Below, piece after piece: positions 19,336 to 28,940 of a stretch of 64,000 nt of DNA; position 1 is the stretch's first letter, and each line of letters begins with the position of its first letter. Source of the DNA: Enterobacter sp. RHBSTW-00994 (lineage in GTDB: Bacteria; Pseudomonadota; Gammaproteobacteria; Enterobacterales; Enterobacteriaceae); NCBI RefSeq assembly GCF_013782625.1, contig NZ_CP056199.1, positions 3,304,588 through 3,368,587 of the forward strand, read 5' to 3'. The position numbers and the translations under genes were made by a program. The notes under the pieces are model-generated. The model was not told the DNA's origin. It saw only the letters and a list, made by a program, of their open reading frames with translations, and searched no databases.

Positions 19336-20118
19336 TTAGCCACCGTACACATTAAAATCAAAGTATTTTTTCGCAAGCTTGTCGTACGTGCCATCTGCAC
19401 GCATTTCAGCAAAGGCTTTGTTCAGCGCTTCACGCAGTTCGTTGTCTTCTTTGCGCAGGCCCATACCCGTCCCAACGCCAAAGAGTTTCTCGTCCTTAAT
19501 GGACGGACCGCCGAACTTGTAATCTTTACCAACAGGCTGCTTCAGGAAGCCTTCGCTTGCGGCAACTTCATCCTGGAACGCGGCATCAATACGGCCCGCC
19601 GTCAGGTCAGCATAAATATTTTCCTGGCCCTGATAAGAGACGATTTCGATTCCTTTAGGCGCCCAGTGTTCATTACCGTAGGTTTCCTGAGTTGTGCCTT
19701 GCAGGACGCCGACACGCTTACCTTTCAGGGACTCCAGCGTTGGCTGAATATCTGAGGATTTTGCGACAACCAGACGAGAATCTGCCGCGTAGAGTTTGTC
19801 GGTAAAGGCAATCTCTTGCTGGCGTTTTTCAGTAATCGAGAGGGAAGACATAATCACGTCGATTTTTTTCGCTTTCAGCGACGGGATCAGCGCATCCAGT
19901 GGGTTTTCGACATAGGTACATTGCGTTTTGATACGCTTGCACAGTTCATTTGCCAAATCGATATCAAAACCAATCAATTCACCTTTGGCATTCTTCGATT
20001 CGAATGGGGCATAAGTAGGATCCGTACCAATACGGATTTTTTGCGGAATAGCTGCGAATGCCGCGGTCGTGCTGGAAACGGCCAACACCAGAGAAAGTGA
20101 CAATATCAGTTTTTTCAT
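19336..20118 (-). CDS. hisJ: Periplasmic histidine-binding protein HisJ
   Basis: A 260-residue precursor with a signal peptide ([22 protein letters not shown], cut before AIPQKIRIG). It binds histidine in the periplasm and docks on HisQMP. Ligand contacts typical of the family include [21 protein letters not shown] and [11 protein letters not shown]. The ATG at 20118 is preferred to the upstream codon at 20130 because AGGATAG lies just before it. It is a paralogue of argT upstream. Confidence 0.97.
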   Translation of the reverse strand: MKKLILSLSLVLAVSSTTAAFAAIPQKIRIGTDPTYAPFESKNAKGELIGFDIDLANELCKRIKTQCTYVENPLDALIPSLKAKKIDVIMSSLSITEKRQQEIAFTDKLYAADSRLVVAKSSDIQPTLESLKGKRVGVLQGTTQETYGNEHWAPKGIEIVSYQGQENIYADLTAGRIDAAFQDEVAASEGFLKQPVGKDYKFGGPSIKDEKLFGVGTGMGLRKEDNELREALNKAFAEMRADGTYDKLAKKYFDFNVYGG

Positions 20119-20282
20119 ATCTATCCTCAACAGACTGGATTCTTACGGGATTTTTACTACGACGGGGTATTGTTAATGTGCCACTAATCCCCTCCGCAAG
20201 GCAAAAGATAATGCCCTGCGGATGGGATTTTTTGCATCTGGAATGCTTAAGTATGCACTTATGAACCAATAACCCCCAGGTT

Positions 20283-20342
20283 TGCACCATATTGGCTCAC
20301 CAATACCCACAACGCACCACAATAGCTCACCATTGTGGTGCA
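20283..20342. promoter_or_regulatory. Tandem NtrC-like sites upstream of hisJ
   Basis: TGCACCATATTGGCTCA (20283-20299) and CTCACCATTGTGGTGCA (20326-20342) match the NtrC consensus TGCACCA-N3-TGGTGCA at 15 of 17 positions or nearly so. A 22-base unit beginning GCACCA is directly repeated 30 bases apart (20284 and 20314). The block starts 165 bases before hisJ, an enhancer-like distance. Confidence 0.5.
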
Positions 20343-20360
20343 TCACCCCGCAAGCAACGA

Positions 20361-21143
20361 TTAATCACCGTATACGTTGAAGTCGAAATATTTCTTCGCC
20401 AGTTTGTCGTAGGTTCCGTCTTTACGCAGTTCTGCAAACGCTTTATCGAACGCAGCTTTCAGCTCGGTATCGTCTTTACGCAGACCAATTCCCGTACCGT
20501 CGCCAAAGTATTTTTTGTCTTTCACAGAAGGGCCAGCAAAGGCATAGTCTTTGCCTGCCGGTTGTTTCAGGAAGCCTTCGCTTGCAGCGACTTCATCCTG
20601 GAATGCTGCATCCAGGCGTCCTGCAGCCAGGTCAGAGTAAATTAAATCCTGGTTCTGATAGGCAACAACATCAACACCCTTTTCGCGCCAGGTTGCATTA
20701 GCGTAGCCTTCCTGGGTTGAGCCCTGAAGCACACCAACATGTTTGCCTTTCAGCGAGTCAATCGTCGGCTGAATGGGAGAGCCTTTAGCCGCGATCAGAC
20801 GAGAGTCCGCAGCATAGAGCTTGTCAGAGAAGGCAATCTCTTGCTGACGTTTTTCGGTGATGGAGAGAGAGGAGATAATGGCATCAATTTTCTTGGCTTT
20901 CAGCGACGGGATTAATGCATCGAAATCGCTGCCTACCCATGTGCATTTCACCGCAATGCGCTTGCACATCTCATTTCCCAGATCGATATCAAACCCAACA
21001 AAATCGCCTTTCGCATCCTTGGAAGAGAATGGCGCGTAGGTTGCGTCAGTACCGATACGCACTGTCTGCGGCAGGGCCGCATAGCTGCTCGCTGCTGCAC
21101 TTAATCCCACCAGCAAAGACAGAGCCAGAACCGTCTTCTTCAT
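20361..21143 (-). CDS. argT: Periplasmic lysine/arginine/ornithine-binding protein ArgT
   Basis: A 260-residue precursor with signal peptide [22 protein letters not shown]. It delivers lysine, arginine and ornithine to HisQMP. It is about 70 percent similar to HisJ along its length, reflecting an old duplication. Ligand-site residues lie in [21 protein letters not shown] and [11 protein letters not shown] sigma-54-like promoter lies 62 bases upstream. Confidence 0.97.
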   Translation of the reverse strand: MKKTVLALSLLVGLSAAASSYAALPQTVRIGTDATYAPFSSKDAKGDFVGFDIDLGNEMCKRIAVKCTWVGSDFDALIPSLKAKKIDAIISSLSITEKRQQEIAFSDKLYAADSRLIAAKGSPIQPTIDSLKGKHVGVLQGSTQEGYANATWREKGVDVVAYQNQDLIYSDLAAGRLDAAFQDEVAASEGFLKQPAGKDYAFAGPSVKDKKYFGDGTGIGLRKDDTELKAAFDKAFAELRKDGTYDKLAKKYFDFNVYGD

Positions 21144-21428
21144 ACATTTACCCTCAAGTACCGTGATTTTATTATGTATTGTGTTGTGTGTTGCAGGCTT
21201 ATCTTGCAGGTCTTATGCCACATTGCCGTCTGCTTAAAAATTCGACGTTAAATATGTTAATAAAACGTTGCAATATTGCCTTAATGGTGAAAGATAGCAG
21301 GTCTGCCGAACGAACCGGAAAGGGAAAAAAGGAAAAAACGAATTAAATGTCGAGGATATGATCGCGGTTGCAGTTTTGCCCTGTAACAGGGCAACGTGCC
21401 TTTTCATGCACTCAGGTTGTGCACAAAT
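21144..21428. other. Gap between argT and ubiX
   Basis: This 285-base gap holds the argT sigma-54-like promoter, then an AT-rich stretch with GCAATATTGC near 21273. Near 21378 is an 8-bp stem TTGCCCTG/CAGGGCAA with no U-run, possibly a 3-prime structure for ubiX. I see no gene. Confidence 0.5.
21205..21220 (-). promoter_or_regulatory. Sigma-54 promoter of argT
   Basis: On the minus strand TGGCATAAGACCTGCA has GG and GC exactly ten bases apart, the -24/-12 spacing. This agrees with the nitrogen-regulated argT promoter known in Salmonella. Confidence 0.8.
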
Positions 21429-21998
21429 TTATGCCCCTTGCCAGCGAGCGAAGAGATCGCCAGGCAGGTCAATATCAAACTGATCCAGCACACGGTTAAC
21501 CGTCTGATTAATCACATCATCAAGCGTCTGTGGACGATGATAAAAAGCCGGGACCGGAGGCATGATCACAGCTCCCAGTTCTGCCGCCTGCGTCATCAAC
21601 CGCAGATGCCCCAGATGCAGCGGCGTCTCTCGCACGCACAACACCAGCGGACGGCGTTCTTTCAGCACCACGTCCGCTGCACGCGTCACCAGGGTATCGG
21701 TATAGCTGTTGACGATGCCAGAGAGTGTTTTAATTGAGCAAGGCAGGATAACCATTCCAGCTGTTTTATACGAACCGGAAGAGATGCTGGCCGCAATATC
21801 GCGGGAATCATGTACAACGTCTGCCAGGGACTGCACATCCCGCAGGGCAACGTCGGTTTCAAGGGAAAGCGTCTGACGCGCCGCCTGGCTCATCACCAGA
21901 TGGGTTTCCACGTCTGCTACGTCGCGTAGCACTTGCAACAGTCGAACGCCGTAAATCGCGCCGCTCGCACCGCTGATCCCTACAATGAGTCGTTTCAT
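21429..21998 (-). CDS. ubiX: Flavin prenyltransferase UbiX
   Basis: A 189-residue flavoprotein that makes prenylated FMN for the UbiD decarboxylase in ubiquinone synthesis. Seen: the FMN-binding start MKRLIVGISGASGAIYGVRLL, the stretch MVILPCSIKTLSGIVNSYTDTL, and the C-terminal AFYHRPQTLDDVINQTVNRVLD. It is downstream of purF on the same strand, with a large palindrome between them. Confidence 0.96.
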   Translation of the reverse strand: MKRLIVGISGASGAIYGVRLLQVLRDVADVETHLVMSQAARQTLSLETDVALRDVQSLADVVHDSRDIAASISSGSYKTAGMVILPCSIKTLSGIVNSYTDTLVTRAADVVLKERRPLVLCVRETPLHLGHLRLMTQAAELGAVIMPPVPAFYHRPQTLDDVINQTVNRVLDQFDIDLPGDLFARWQGA

Positions 21999-22051
21999 GA
22001 TTATTGCCCTTGCTGATTTCAGGGCTGACTGTGCAGGATTTTAGAGGGAGT

Positions 22052-22081
22052 TGCAAGTGAGGGAATATTCCCTCACTTGCA
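22052..22081. repeat. Perfect 30-bp palindrome between purF and ubiX
   Basis: Two perfect 15-base arms beginning TGCAAGTGAGGGAAT meet at an AT centre. It begins six bases after the purF stop on the minus strand and could form a very stable hairpin at the purF mRNA end. No U-run follows, so it may act as an mRNA-end stabiliser or weak terminator. Confidence 0.75.
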
Positions 22082-22087
22082 GAAGCA

Positions 22088-23605
22088 TCAGCCTTCGTTG
22101 TGCATCTCTAAGCTTTCAAGATCGTTTTGCATCTGGACGGCTTTCGCATCGTCGTTACGCAGCGAGTCAAGGTAGTCGAGATACTGCTGATCCACATCTT
22201 TGGTCACGTACACGCCGTTGAACACGGAGCATTCAAACTGCTGGATGTCCGGGTTTTCAGCACGTACCGCATCAATGAGATCGTTCAGATCCTGGAAAAT
22301 CAGACCGTCAGCGCCAATGATCTGGCGAATCTCATCCACTTCACGACCGTGGGCAATCAGCTCATTTGCGGTTGGCATATCAATGCCATAGACGTTAGGG
22401 AAGCGGATCTCTGGGGCTGCGGAAGCCAGGTATACTTTTTTCGCACCCGCTTCACGCGCCATCTCGATGATCTGTTCAGATGTCGTGCCACGCACGATGG
22501 AGTCATCGACCAGCAGGACATTCTTGTCACGGAACTCTGCGCGGTTGGCGTTCAGCTTACGGCGTACTGATTTACGGCGCAGTTGCTGGCCCGGCATGAT
22601 AAAGGTGCGGCCGACGTAGCGGTTTTTTACAAACCCCTGGCGGTACGGTTTATCCAGGATACGGGCAATTTCCAGGGCGATATCACAGGACGTTTCCGGA
22701 ATAGGGATAACGACATCAATGTCCAGATCGTCCCATTCGCGCGCAATCTTCTCACCCAGCTTGGTTCCCATGTTCACGCGAGCGCTGTACACGGAGATCT
22801 TGTCGATGAACGAGTCCGGGCGAGCAAAGTAGACGTATTCGAACAGACACGGGTTGCTGACCGGGTTATCGGCACACTGGCGGGTAAACAGTTGTCCCTT
22901 CTCAGTGATGTAGACCGCTTCACCTGGCGCAACATCGCGCAGAAATTCAAAGCCCAGCGTATCCAGTGCCACGCTTTCAGAAGCAACCATATACTCTGTA
23001 CGACCATCACCCATGTCACGCTTACCCAGTACCAGCGGACGGATGCCGTTAGGATCGCGGAAAGCGACCATTCCGTGGCCGATAATCATCGCCACACAGG
23101 CATATGCCCCACGGATCTGGCGGTTTGTCGCGGCAACGGCGGCAAAAATATTGTCAGCTTCCAGAGGATAATGACGGAAGTTATCCAGCTCGCTGGCAAA
23201 AATATTGAGCAGGATTTCAGAATCAGAAGTGGTATTAATGTGGCGACGCTTCTCTTCAAACAGCTTTTTACGCAGCTCATGGGCGTTGGTCAGGTTGCCA
23301 TTGTGGGCAAGCGTGATGCCATACGGAGAGTTAACGTAGAAAGGCTGAGCTTCAGAGGCGCTGGAACTGCCAGCAGTAGGATAACGAACGTGACCAATAC
23401 CCATGTTACCTTGCAGGCGCTGCATATGACGGGCTTCAAACACATCGTTTACCAGGCCATTCGCCTTACGTAAACGGAAGCAGTTGTTTGCATCAATGGT
23501 GATGATACCCGCAGCATCCTGCCCACGGTGCTGAAGCACCGATAACGCGTCATAAATAGACTGGTTTACCGGCATGAAACCGGCGATCCCGACAATACCG
23601 CACAT
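22088..23605 (-). CDS. purF: Amidophosphoribosyltransferase PurF
   Basis: A 505-residue enzyme for the first committed step of purine synthesis: PRPP plus glutamine to 5-phosphoribosylamine. The N-terminal glutamine-hydrolysing domain has the catalytic cysteine as residue 2 ([10 protein letters not shown]). The C-terminal transferase has the PRPP motif [14 protein letters not shown]. It is 33 bases after cvpA and is controlled by the PurR site upstream of cvpA. Confidence 0.98.
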   Translation of the reverse strand: MCGIVGIAGFMPVNQSIYDALSVLQHRGQDAAGIITIDANNCFRLRKANGLVNDVFEARHMQRLQGNMGIGHVRYPTAGSSSASEAQPFYVNSPYGITLAHNGNLTNAHELRKKLFEEKRRHINTTSDSEILLNIFASELDNFRHYPLEADNIFAAVAATNRQIRGAYACVAMIIGHGMVAFRDPNGIRPLVLGKRDMGDGRTEYMVASESVALDTLGFEFLRDVAPGEAVYITEKGQLFTRQCADNPVSNPCLFEYVYFARPDSFIDKISVYSARVNMGTKLGEKIAREWDDLDIDVVIPIPETSCDIALEIARILDKPYRQGFVKNRYVGRTFIMPGQQLRRKSVRRKLNANRAEFRDKNVLLVDDSIVRGTTSEQIIEMAREAGAKKVYLASAAPEIRFPNVYGIDMPTANELIAHGREVDEIRQIIGADGLIFQDLNDLIDAVRAENPDIQQFECSVFNGVYVTKDVDQQYLDYLDSLRNDDAKAVQMQNDLESLEMHNEG

Positions 23606-23638
23606 TCGTCTTTTCCTCGTTAAGCCACATCTCAGGGT

Positions 23639-24127
23639 TTATGCCCTGGGCAAGAAACTCGACGAGCTTTGCAGATAGTCAAAGAACCATCTGATGATAA
23701 AGCTGAACTGTGGAATCAACTGCGATTTCTGCCAGTCTTCACTTTTTGAGAACCCGGTAAAGGTATCAAGGAAGAACAGTATCGCAGCTACAATCAGCAC
23801 GCCTCGCAATGCACCGAAACAGATCCCGAGCACCCTGTCCGTTCCTGACAGACCGGTTTTCTCGACCAACTGACCTATCACGTAATTCACGATAGCGCCG
23901 ACAATCAGCGTCGCAATAAACAATACCGCGATGGCGATTCCATTTCGGACCAGTTCATCTTCAAAGCCCGTGAACCAGACTGACAGGTAAGTGTAGTAAT
24001 GACTGGCAACAAAGAAAGCACAACCCCATGTCACCAGCGATAACGCTTCACGAACAAAGCCACGGATCAGGCTAACCAAACAGGAAAAGCCAATCACCGC
24101 AATGATGGCGTAATCAATCCAGACCAT
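23639..24127 (-). CDS. cvpA: Colicin V production membrane protein CvpA
   Basis: A 162-residue inner-membrane protein with about four hydrophobic segments, starting MVWIDYAIIAVIGFSCLVSLIRGF. In E. coli it is needed for colicin V production and for resistance to some bile salts; its molecular role is unclear. The ATG at 24127 gives exactly the E. coli length, and the open frame beyond it covers the PurR operator. It is the first gene of the cvpA-purF operon. Confidence 0.94.
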   Translation of the reverse strand: MVWIDYAIIAVIGFSCLVSLIRGFVREALSLVTWGCAFFVASHYYTYLSVWFTGFEDELVRNGIAIAVLFIATLIVGAIVNYVIGQLVEKTGLSGTDRVLGICFGALRGVLIVAAILFFLDTFTGFSKSEDWQKSQLIPQFSFIIRWFFDYLQSSSSFLPRA

Positions 24128-24183
24128 ATGTGTCCCACGATTAAACGCCCTGTCATCCAGTTCGGGGCGAATTCTAACAGAAA

Positions 24184-24199
24184 AAGAAAACGTTTGCGT
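24184..24199 (-). promoter_or_regulatory. PurR operator of the cvpA-purF operon
   Basis: The minus strand reads ACGCAAACGTTTTCTT, which matches the PurR consensus ACGCAAACGTTTGCGT and the known E. coli purF operator. It is 57 bases upstream of cvpA. Confidence 0.9.
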
Positions 24200-24220
24200 A
24201 GGGATTTCCTTCCCGCGCGT

Positions 24221-24254
24221 AAATAAAAAAGGCGCTGAAAAAATGTTCAACGCC
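24221..24254 (-). terminator. Terminator of dedD
   Basis: Stem GGCGTTGAA/TTCAGCGCC with one mismatch, followed on the minus strand by TTTTTTATTT. It separates folC-dedD from the purF promoter. Confidence 0.75.
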
Positions 24255-24347
24255 GCAGGCTTTTTACGTCTCTTGGGACGTCTGCCGTCCTCCTCTCACC
24301 CGCCCTTCCCCCTCAAGAGAGAAGGTCAGAATGAGGGGTAAGATCTC

Positions 24348-25052
24348 TCAGTTCGCGCTGTAGTTCATCACCACACCACTCAAACCGGAGATTTGCTTCA
24401 GTTCGCCAAGCGATCCTTTCAGCTTATCTTTAGAGGCTTCCGGCCCAACGAGAATACGGGTAATTTTACCCTGTACAGGTGTGGAAGGTGAAGTGTAAAC
24501 GCGATAACCCGCTCCGCGTAGTTTCCCTACCACCTCGTTAACTTTATCGGCATTTTTCAGCGCACCAAGTTGCACCACATAGGCCTTGCCGGTTGGAACC
24601 GCTTTATCATCCTGCGCGGGTTTTGCGGGAGGTGGTGTCTCTGCGGCCGCAGCCAGCTGTTCGCTGGTTTTATCTCTCTGCGGTTTCGGCTGCGGTTTCT
24701 CTACTGGCTTCGGTTTTTCGACAGGTTTAGGTTGCTCCACCTGCACCGGTACGGGATCAATATCGCTATTGTTATTGGCTGCAAGACGAGAAGGGTCAAG
24801 CGACGGGGCAGCCGCATCCCCTGCACGAACCTCTTCCGCAGCACCTTCAGGAGGCTGAACAGGCAAAGCCTGTGTTGCCGCCGGAAGCATGTCAGGCTCA
24901 TCACGGTCACCCGGTTTCGGTACGAGCGGGATGGCCGCAAATTCATCCTGATAATGTTTTTTCTGGCCGTCGAGCAGACCTGGAAGAATGATCACTCCCA
25001 GCGCCACCAGCACAATCGTTCCTGTTAAACGGTTCTGAAACTTACTCGCCAC
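24348..25052 (-). CDS. dedD: Cell-division SPOR-domain protein DedD
   Basis: A 234-residue septal ring protein. Residues 9-27 form one N-terminal membrane anchor (GTIVLVALGVIILPGLLDG). A long linker rich in proline, lysine and glutamate (about 75-150, with repeated PKPVEKP) leads to a C-terminal SPOR domain (AYVVQLGALKNADKVNEVVGKLRGAGYRVYTS), which binds denuded glycan at the division site. The start overlaps the folC end by 11 bases. Confidence 0.95.
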   Translation of the reverse strand: MASKFQNRLTGTIVLVALGVIILPGLLDGQKKHYQDEFAAIPLVPKPGDRDEPDMLPAATQALPVQPPEGAAEEVRAGDAAAPSLDPSRLAANNNSDIDPVPVQVEQPKPVEKPKPVEKPQPKPQRDKTSEQLAAAAETPPPAKPAQDDKAVPTGKAYVVQLGALKNADKVNEVVGKLRGAGYRVYTSPSTPVQGKITRILVGPEASKDKLKGSLGELKQISGLSGVVMNYSAN

Positions 25053-26310
25053 CGGTTCTCCCCGCGTCCATCACTTCCATGACATGTGCCACCGTGTGGA
25101 ACGAGCCACACACCAGCACGGTATCTTCTGGTTTAGCATCAGCCATCGCGGCATGCCAGGCCTGCGCCACGCTTTTGTAGATTTCACCCTTGCCGAGATG
25201 TTCCATCAACTGCTCAGCGGTAGCCCCACGCGGCCCTTCCAGAGGAGCACAATACCAGCAATCGACCACACTCTCCATGCAGGCCAGCGTACCACCAATA
25301 TCTTTATCATGAAGCATACCGATTACCGCCAGAACACGCCCGGTTTTTGGTAACGATTTGAGACGACTCGCGAGGTACGCCGCGGCATGTGGGTTGTGAG
25401 CCACATCCAGAATCAGGCGCGGAGATTCCCGAACAATCTGAAAACGTCCGGGCAAAATTGCGCGTTGAATGCCGTCCCGAATTGCCTGCTCGCTCACCTT
25501 CAACCCACTTGCACGTAGCGCGGCCAGTGCGGTGGCGGCATTGGGTTGCGGAACCTGCGGCAAAGGTAAATTATCCAGCACGCCCTGATCGTCGCTAAAG
25601 CGCCAGCCCTGAGGCTCAACATCGTAGCGCCAGTCCACATCACGACGCAGAAGATGTGCGCCTTTTTCCTGTGCAACATCGGCAATCGTCTGCGGCATAT
25701 CTGGCTCACCTACCACCGCTGGACGACCTGCACGGAAAATCCCGGCCTTCTCTCGCCCAATACTTTCACGGTCCGGCCCCAGCCAGTCAGTATGATCCAG
25801 CGCGATACTGGTCACGACGGAGACATCTGCATCCACCATATTTGTGGCATCCAGGCGCCCACCAAGACCGACTTCAAGGATCACGACATCCAGTTGCGCC
25901 TGCTTAAATAGCCACAGTGCAGAGAGCGTACCGTATTCGAAGTAGGTTAGAGAGATCTCTGCACGCGCGGCCTCAATTTCAGCAAACGATGCCGTATGTG
26001 CCGACTCCGGCAACTCGGTATTTTGAATTCGCACGCGCTCGGTGTAACGCACCAGATGCGGAGAACTGTAGACGCCCACTTTATAACCGGCGGCCATTAA
26101 TACTGATTCCAGCGTGCGGCAGGTTGTACCTTTACCGTTCGTACCCGCAACGGTAAATACGAAAGGAGCTGGTTTCAAAACATCAAGGCGAGCAGCCACC
26201 AGGCTTACGCGCTCAAGCCCCATATCGATGGTTTTGCTGTGCAGGTTTTCCAGATAAGAAAGCCACGCGACCAGGGGTGACGTGGCTTGGGGAATGCTGT
26301 GATTTTCCAT
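25042..26310 (-). CDS. folC: Dihydrofolate synthase/folylpolyglutamate synthase FolC
   Basis: A 422-residue bifunctional ligase that adds glutamate to dihydropteroate and to folates. The ATP loop VAGTNGKGTTCRTLES lies near 54-69 and the Mur-ligase-like segments SIALDHTDWLG and DVAHNPHAAAYLASRL follow. The ATG at 26310 aligns with the E. coli start by length; a GTG at 26319 in the same frame is possible. Confidence 0.97.
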   Translation of the reverse strand: MENHSIPQATSPLVAWLSYLENLHSKTIDMGLERVSLVAARLDVLKPAPFVFTVAGTNGKGTTCRTLESVLMAAGYKVGVYSSPHLVRYTERVRIQNTELPESAHTASFAEIEAARAEISLTYFEYGTLSALWLFKQAQLDVVILEVGLGGRLDATNMVDADVSVVTSIALDHTDWLGPDRESIGREKAGIFRAGRPAVVGEPDMPQTIADVAQEKGAHLLRRDVDWRYDVEPQGWRFSDDQGVLDNLPLPQVPQPNAATALAALRASGLKVSEQAIRDGIQRAILPGRFQIVRESPRLILDVAHNPHAAAYLASRLKSLPKTGRVLAVIGMLHDKDIGGTLACMESVVDCWYCAPLEGPRGATAEQLMEHLGKGEIYKSVAQAWHAAMADAKPEDTVLVCGSFHTVAHVMEVMDAGRTGGE

Positions 26311-26341
26311 GATACGCACTTTTCAGTTACGGTTTGAAAGC

Positions 26342-26373
26342 AAAAGGGCAGCGCCATCTGGCCCTGCCCTTTT
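26342..26373. terminator. Strong hairpin between accD and folC
   Basis: Fourteen-base arms (AAAAGGGCAGCGCC and GGCCCTGCCCTTTT) with one mismatch and an ATCT loop. Its A/T-flanked symmetry fits a bidirectional terminator. It would lower transcription of folC from accD. Confidence 0.8.
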
Positions 26374-26379
26374 CAGTTA

Positions 26380-27285
26380 TCAGGCTTCGGGTTCCTGATT
26401 CGGTACGACCACACCTTCATGCGGCTCATCTGGTTTAGGCGATGGCAGATTCATCATCTTCGCCAGAACACTTGCCAGTTTCAGGCGCAATTCCGGGCGA
26501 CGAACGATCATGTCGATAGCGCCTTTCTCGATGAGGAATTCACTGCGCTGGAAACCCGGCGGCAGTTTTTCTCGAACCGTTTGTTCAATAACGCGAGGAC
26601 CGGCAAAACCAATCAGCGCTTTTGGCTCAGCGATGTTCAGATCACCAAGCATCGCGAAGCTCGCAGACACGCCACCCATGGTTGGGTCGGTCAGAACGGA
26701 AATATACGGCAGACCGCGTTCCTGCATTTTTGCCAACGCCGCAGAGGTTTTGGCCATCTGCATCAGCGACATCAGCGCTTCCTGCATACGTGCACCACCT
26801 GACGCGGAGAAGCAGATCAGCGGGCAGTTGTCTTCGAGCGCTTGCTCAACGGCACGAACAAAACGCGCACCGACAACAGAGCCCATTGATCCTCCCATAA
26901 AAGAGAACTCAAATGCGGCAGCAACAACCGGCATCTCGTGCAATGTGCCTTTCATGACAACCAGAGCATCTTTCTCACCAGTCTCTTTCTGAGCAGACGC
27001 CAGGCGGTCTTTGTATTTTTTGGAATCACGGAACTTCAGCACATCTTTTGGCTCAAGCTCACTACCCAATTCTACCAGAGAACCTTCGTCCAGCACGCTA
27101 TGCAGGCGGTTACGCGCCGACATACGCATGTGGTGGTCACACTTCGGACACACCTCAAGATTGCGTTCCAGCTCAGCGCGGTACAGAACCTGGCCGCAGC
27201 TGTCACACTTCGTCCACACCCCTTCAGGAATACTCGCTTTACGCGTAGGGGCTATGTTGCTTTTAATTCGTTCAATCCAGCTCAT
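26380..27285 (-). CDS. accD: Acetyl-CoA carboxylase carboxyltransferase subunit beta AccD
   Basis: A 301-residue subunit of the first enzyme of fatty-acid synthesis; with AccA it transfers carboxyl from biotin to acetyl-CoA. The four-cysteine zinc finger is at C27, C30, C46 and C49, and the crotonase-like carboxyltransferase core follows ([20 protein letters not shown]). The start [10 protein letters not shown] at 27285 matches the family; the frame is open to 27369. Confidence 0.97.
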   Translation of the reverse strand: MSWIERIKSNIAPTRKASIPEGVWTKCDSCGQVLYRAELERNLEVCPKCDHHMRMSARNRLHSVLDEGSLVELGSELEPKDVLKFRDSKKYKDRLASAQKETGEKDALVVMKGTLHEMPVVAAAFEFSFMGGSMGSVVGARFVRAVEQALEDNCPLICFSASGGARMQEALMSLMQMAKTSAALAKMQERGLPYISVLTDPTMGGVSASFAMLGDLNIAEPKALIGFAGPRVIEQTVREKLPPGFQRSEFLIEKGAIDMIVRRPELRLKLASVLAKMMNLPSPKPDEPHEGVVVPNQEPEA

Positions 27286-27439
27286 TGATAACCTTTCTGC
27301 CTGAACCTGGTCGTATGCCAGTTTTGCTATAAGAGGCGAATAATGCCATTTTTGCCTCCAACAGACCATGAATGTTGCACATTAAAACATAACAGCCCGA
27401 AACTTTGGATAAAAAAGTGGTCGAACCGCCAATGCACAT

Positions 27440-28099
27440 TTACTTAGATTGCTTTGCAGCAGCACGTCTATGGCGAATAATTTCGATAACGCCGGGTAAG
27501 ATTGACAGCACAATAATGGCTACAATCAGCAGCTTAAGATTCTCCTGAACCACGGGGAGATCGCCGAACAGATAACCCGCATAGGTAAAGAGCAGAACCC
27601 ACAGCAAAGCCCCCACAACGTTATAGGCCGCAAAATGACGATAGGACATATGACCCATTCCCGCCACAAACGGCGCGAAAGTGCGAACAATGGGCACAAA
27701 ACGGGCGAGGATAATCGTTTTGCCGCCGTGACGTGCATAAAACGCATGGGTTTTGTCTAAATAGCTACGACGGAAAATCTTCGAGTTTGGATTACTGAAT
27801 AATCTCTCGCCAAAAACGCGCCCAATCGTGTAGTTAACCGCATCACCGATAATCGCGGCGATGATCATCAACACCACCATCAAATGAACATTCAGATCGT
27901 TAGTCGGCAATGCTGATAGCGCACCGGCAACAAACAACAGTGAATCGCCCGGCAGGAACGGAGTCACAACAAGCCCGGTTTCACAGAACAAAATCAGAAA
28001 CAGAATGGCATACACCCAGACGCCGTACTGCGCGACTAACTCCGCCAGATGAACATCAATATGCAGGATGAAATCAATTAGAAAACGTATTAAGTCCAT
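27440..28099 (-). CDS. dedA: DedA family membrane protein
   Basis: A 219-residue inner-membrane protein of the SNARE-associated/DedA superfamily, several members of which are now considered undecaprenyl-phosphate or phospholipid transporters. Seen: [19 protein letters not shown] (acidic re-entrant motif), [20 protein letters not shown] with the conserved arginines, and four or five hydrophobic spans. It is 28 bases after truA. Confidence 0.93.
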   Translation of the reverse strand: MDLIRFLIDFILHIDVHLAELVAQYGVWVYAILFLILFCETGLVVTPFLPGDSLLFVAGALSALPTNDLNVHLMVVLMIIAAIIGDAVNYTIGRVFGERLFSNPNSKIFRRSYLDKTHAFYARHGGKTIILARFVPIVRTFAPFVAGMGHMSYRHFAAYNVVGALLWVLLFTYAGYLFGDLPVVQENLKLLIVAIIVLSILPGVIEIIRHRRAAAKQSK

Positions 28100-28127
28100 A
28101 TTGTCTAAACCTTAATTGCACCTTTGT

Positions 28128-28940
28128 TTAGTCCGCTAAAAATAGCGGGCCCATTGGCGGTTTAGGAAGGTCGAACCGATCCGGATAATCCACGGAGACC
28201 AGATACAAACCTTCTGCTTTCGCCGTTGCTGCCGCAAGCGTTCTGTCCTTCGCTGCCAGCAGTTCTGCAATCCAGCTCTCCGGCTGGTGTTCGGCCCCTA
28301 CTTCCATCAGGCTGCCCACAATATTCCTAACCATATGATGTACAAAGGCATTGGCTTTGATATCTACCACCACATATGCGCCAAAACGACTGACGTTAAT
28401 GTGCATAACATTTCGCCATGGCGTACGGGACTGACACTGCACCGCACGAAACGACGTAAAGTCATTTTCGCCAATCAGACATTGAGCTGCGCGGTGCATA
28501 CGTTCTGCATCCAGAGGTTCATAAAAATGCGTCACGCCCTGGCTTAATACTGCAGGACGAAGACGTTGGTTGTAGATGATGTAGCGGTAACGCCGCGCCG
28601 TCGCGCTGAAGCGGGCATGAAAATCATCCGGCACATTTTTGACCCAACGCACGGCAATATCTCCAGGCAAATTTGCATTCACCCCCAGCGTCCACGCGGC
28701 ATCCTTGCGCACGGCAGTCGTTTCAAAATGCACCACCTGCCCGGTTCCGTGAACACCGGCATCGGTGCGCCCCGCGCAGAACACACCGATAGGCTCATTC
28801 GCAACCTGAGAGAGCGCTTTCTCCAGTTTTTCCTGGACACTACGCACTTCATTTTGACGCTGCCAGCCATAATATTTACTGCCATCGTACTCAATACCGA
28901 GGGCAATTTTATGGACTGGCTTTTGTTCCACTTCCGACAT
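28128..28940 (-). CDS. truA: tRNA pseudouridine(38-40) synthase TruA
   Basis: A 270-residue enzyme that makes pseudouridine at positions 38-40 of the anticodon arm. The catalytic aspartate lies in [19 protein letters not shown] near residue 60. The C-terminal motif [19 protein letters not shown] is present. It overlaps usg by one base (TGATG), as in the E. coli pdxB-usg-truA operon. Confidence 0.97.
   Translation of the reverse strand: MSEVEQKPVHKIALGIEYDGSKYYGWQRQNEVRSVQEKLEKALSQVANEPIGVFCAGRTDAGVHGTGQVVHFETTAVRKDAAWTLGVNANLPGDIAVRWVKNVPDDFHARFSATARRYRYIIYNQRLRPAVLSQGVTHFYEPLDAERMHRAAQCLIGENDFTSFRAVQCQSRTPWRNVMHINVSRFGAYVVVDIKANAFVHHMVRNIVGSLMEVGAEHQPESWIAELLAAKDRTLAAATAKAEGLYLVSVDYPDRFDLPKPPMGPLFLAD

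Noticed and set aside
22583..23473. A 296-codon open frame antisense to purF
   Set aside because: No similarity and a composition typical of antisense translation; purF on the other strand is certain.
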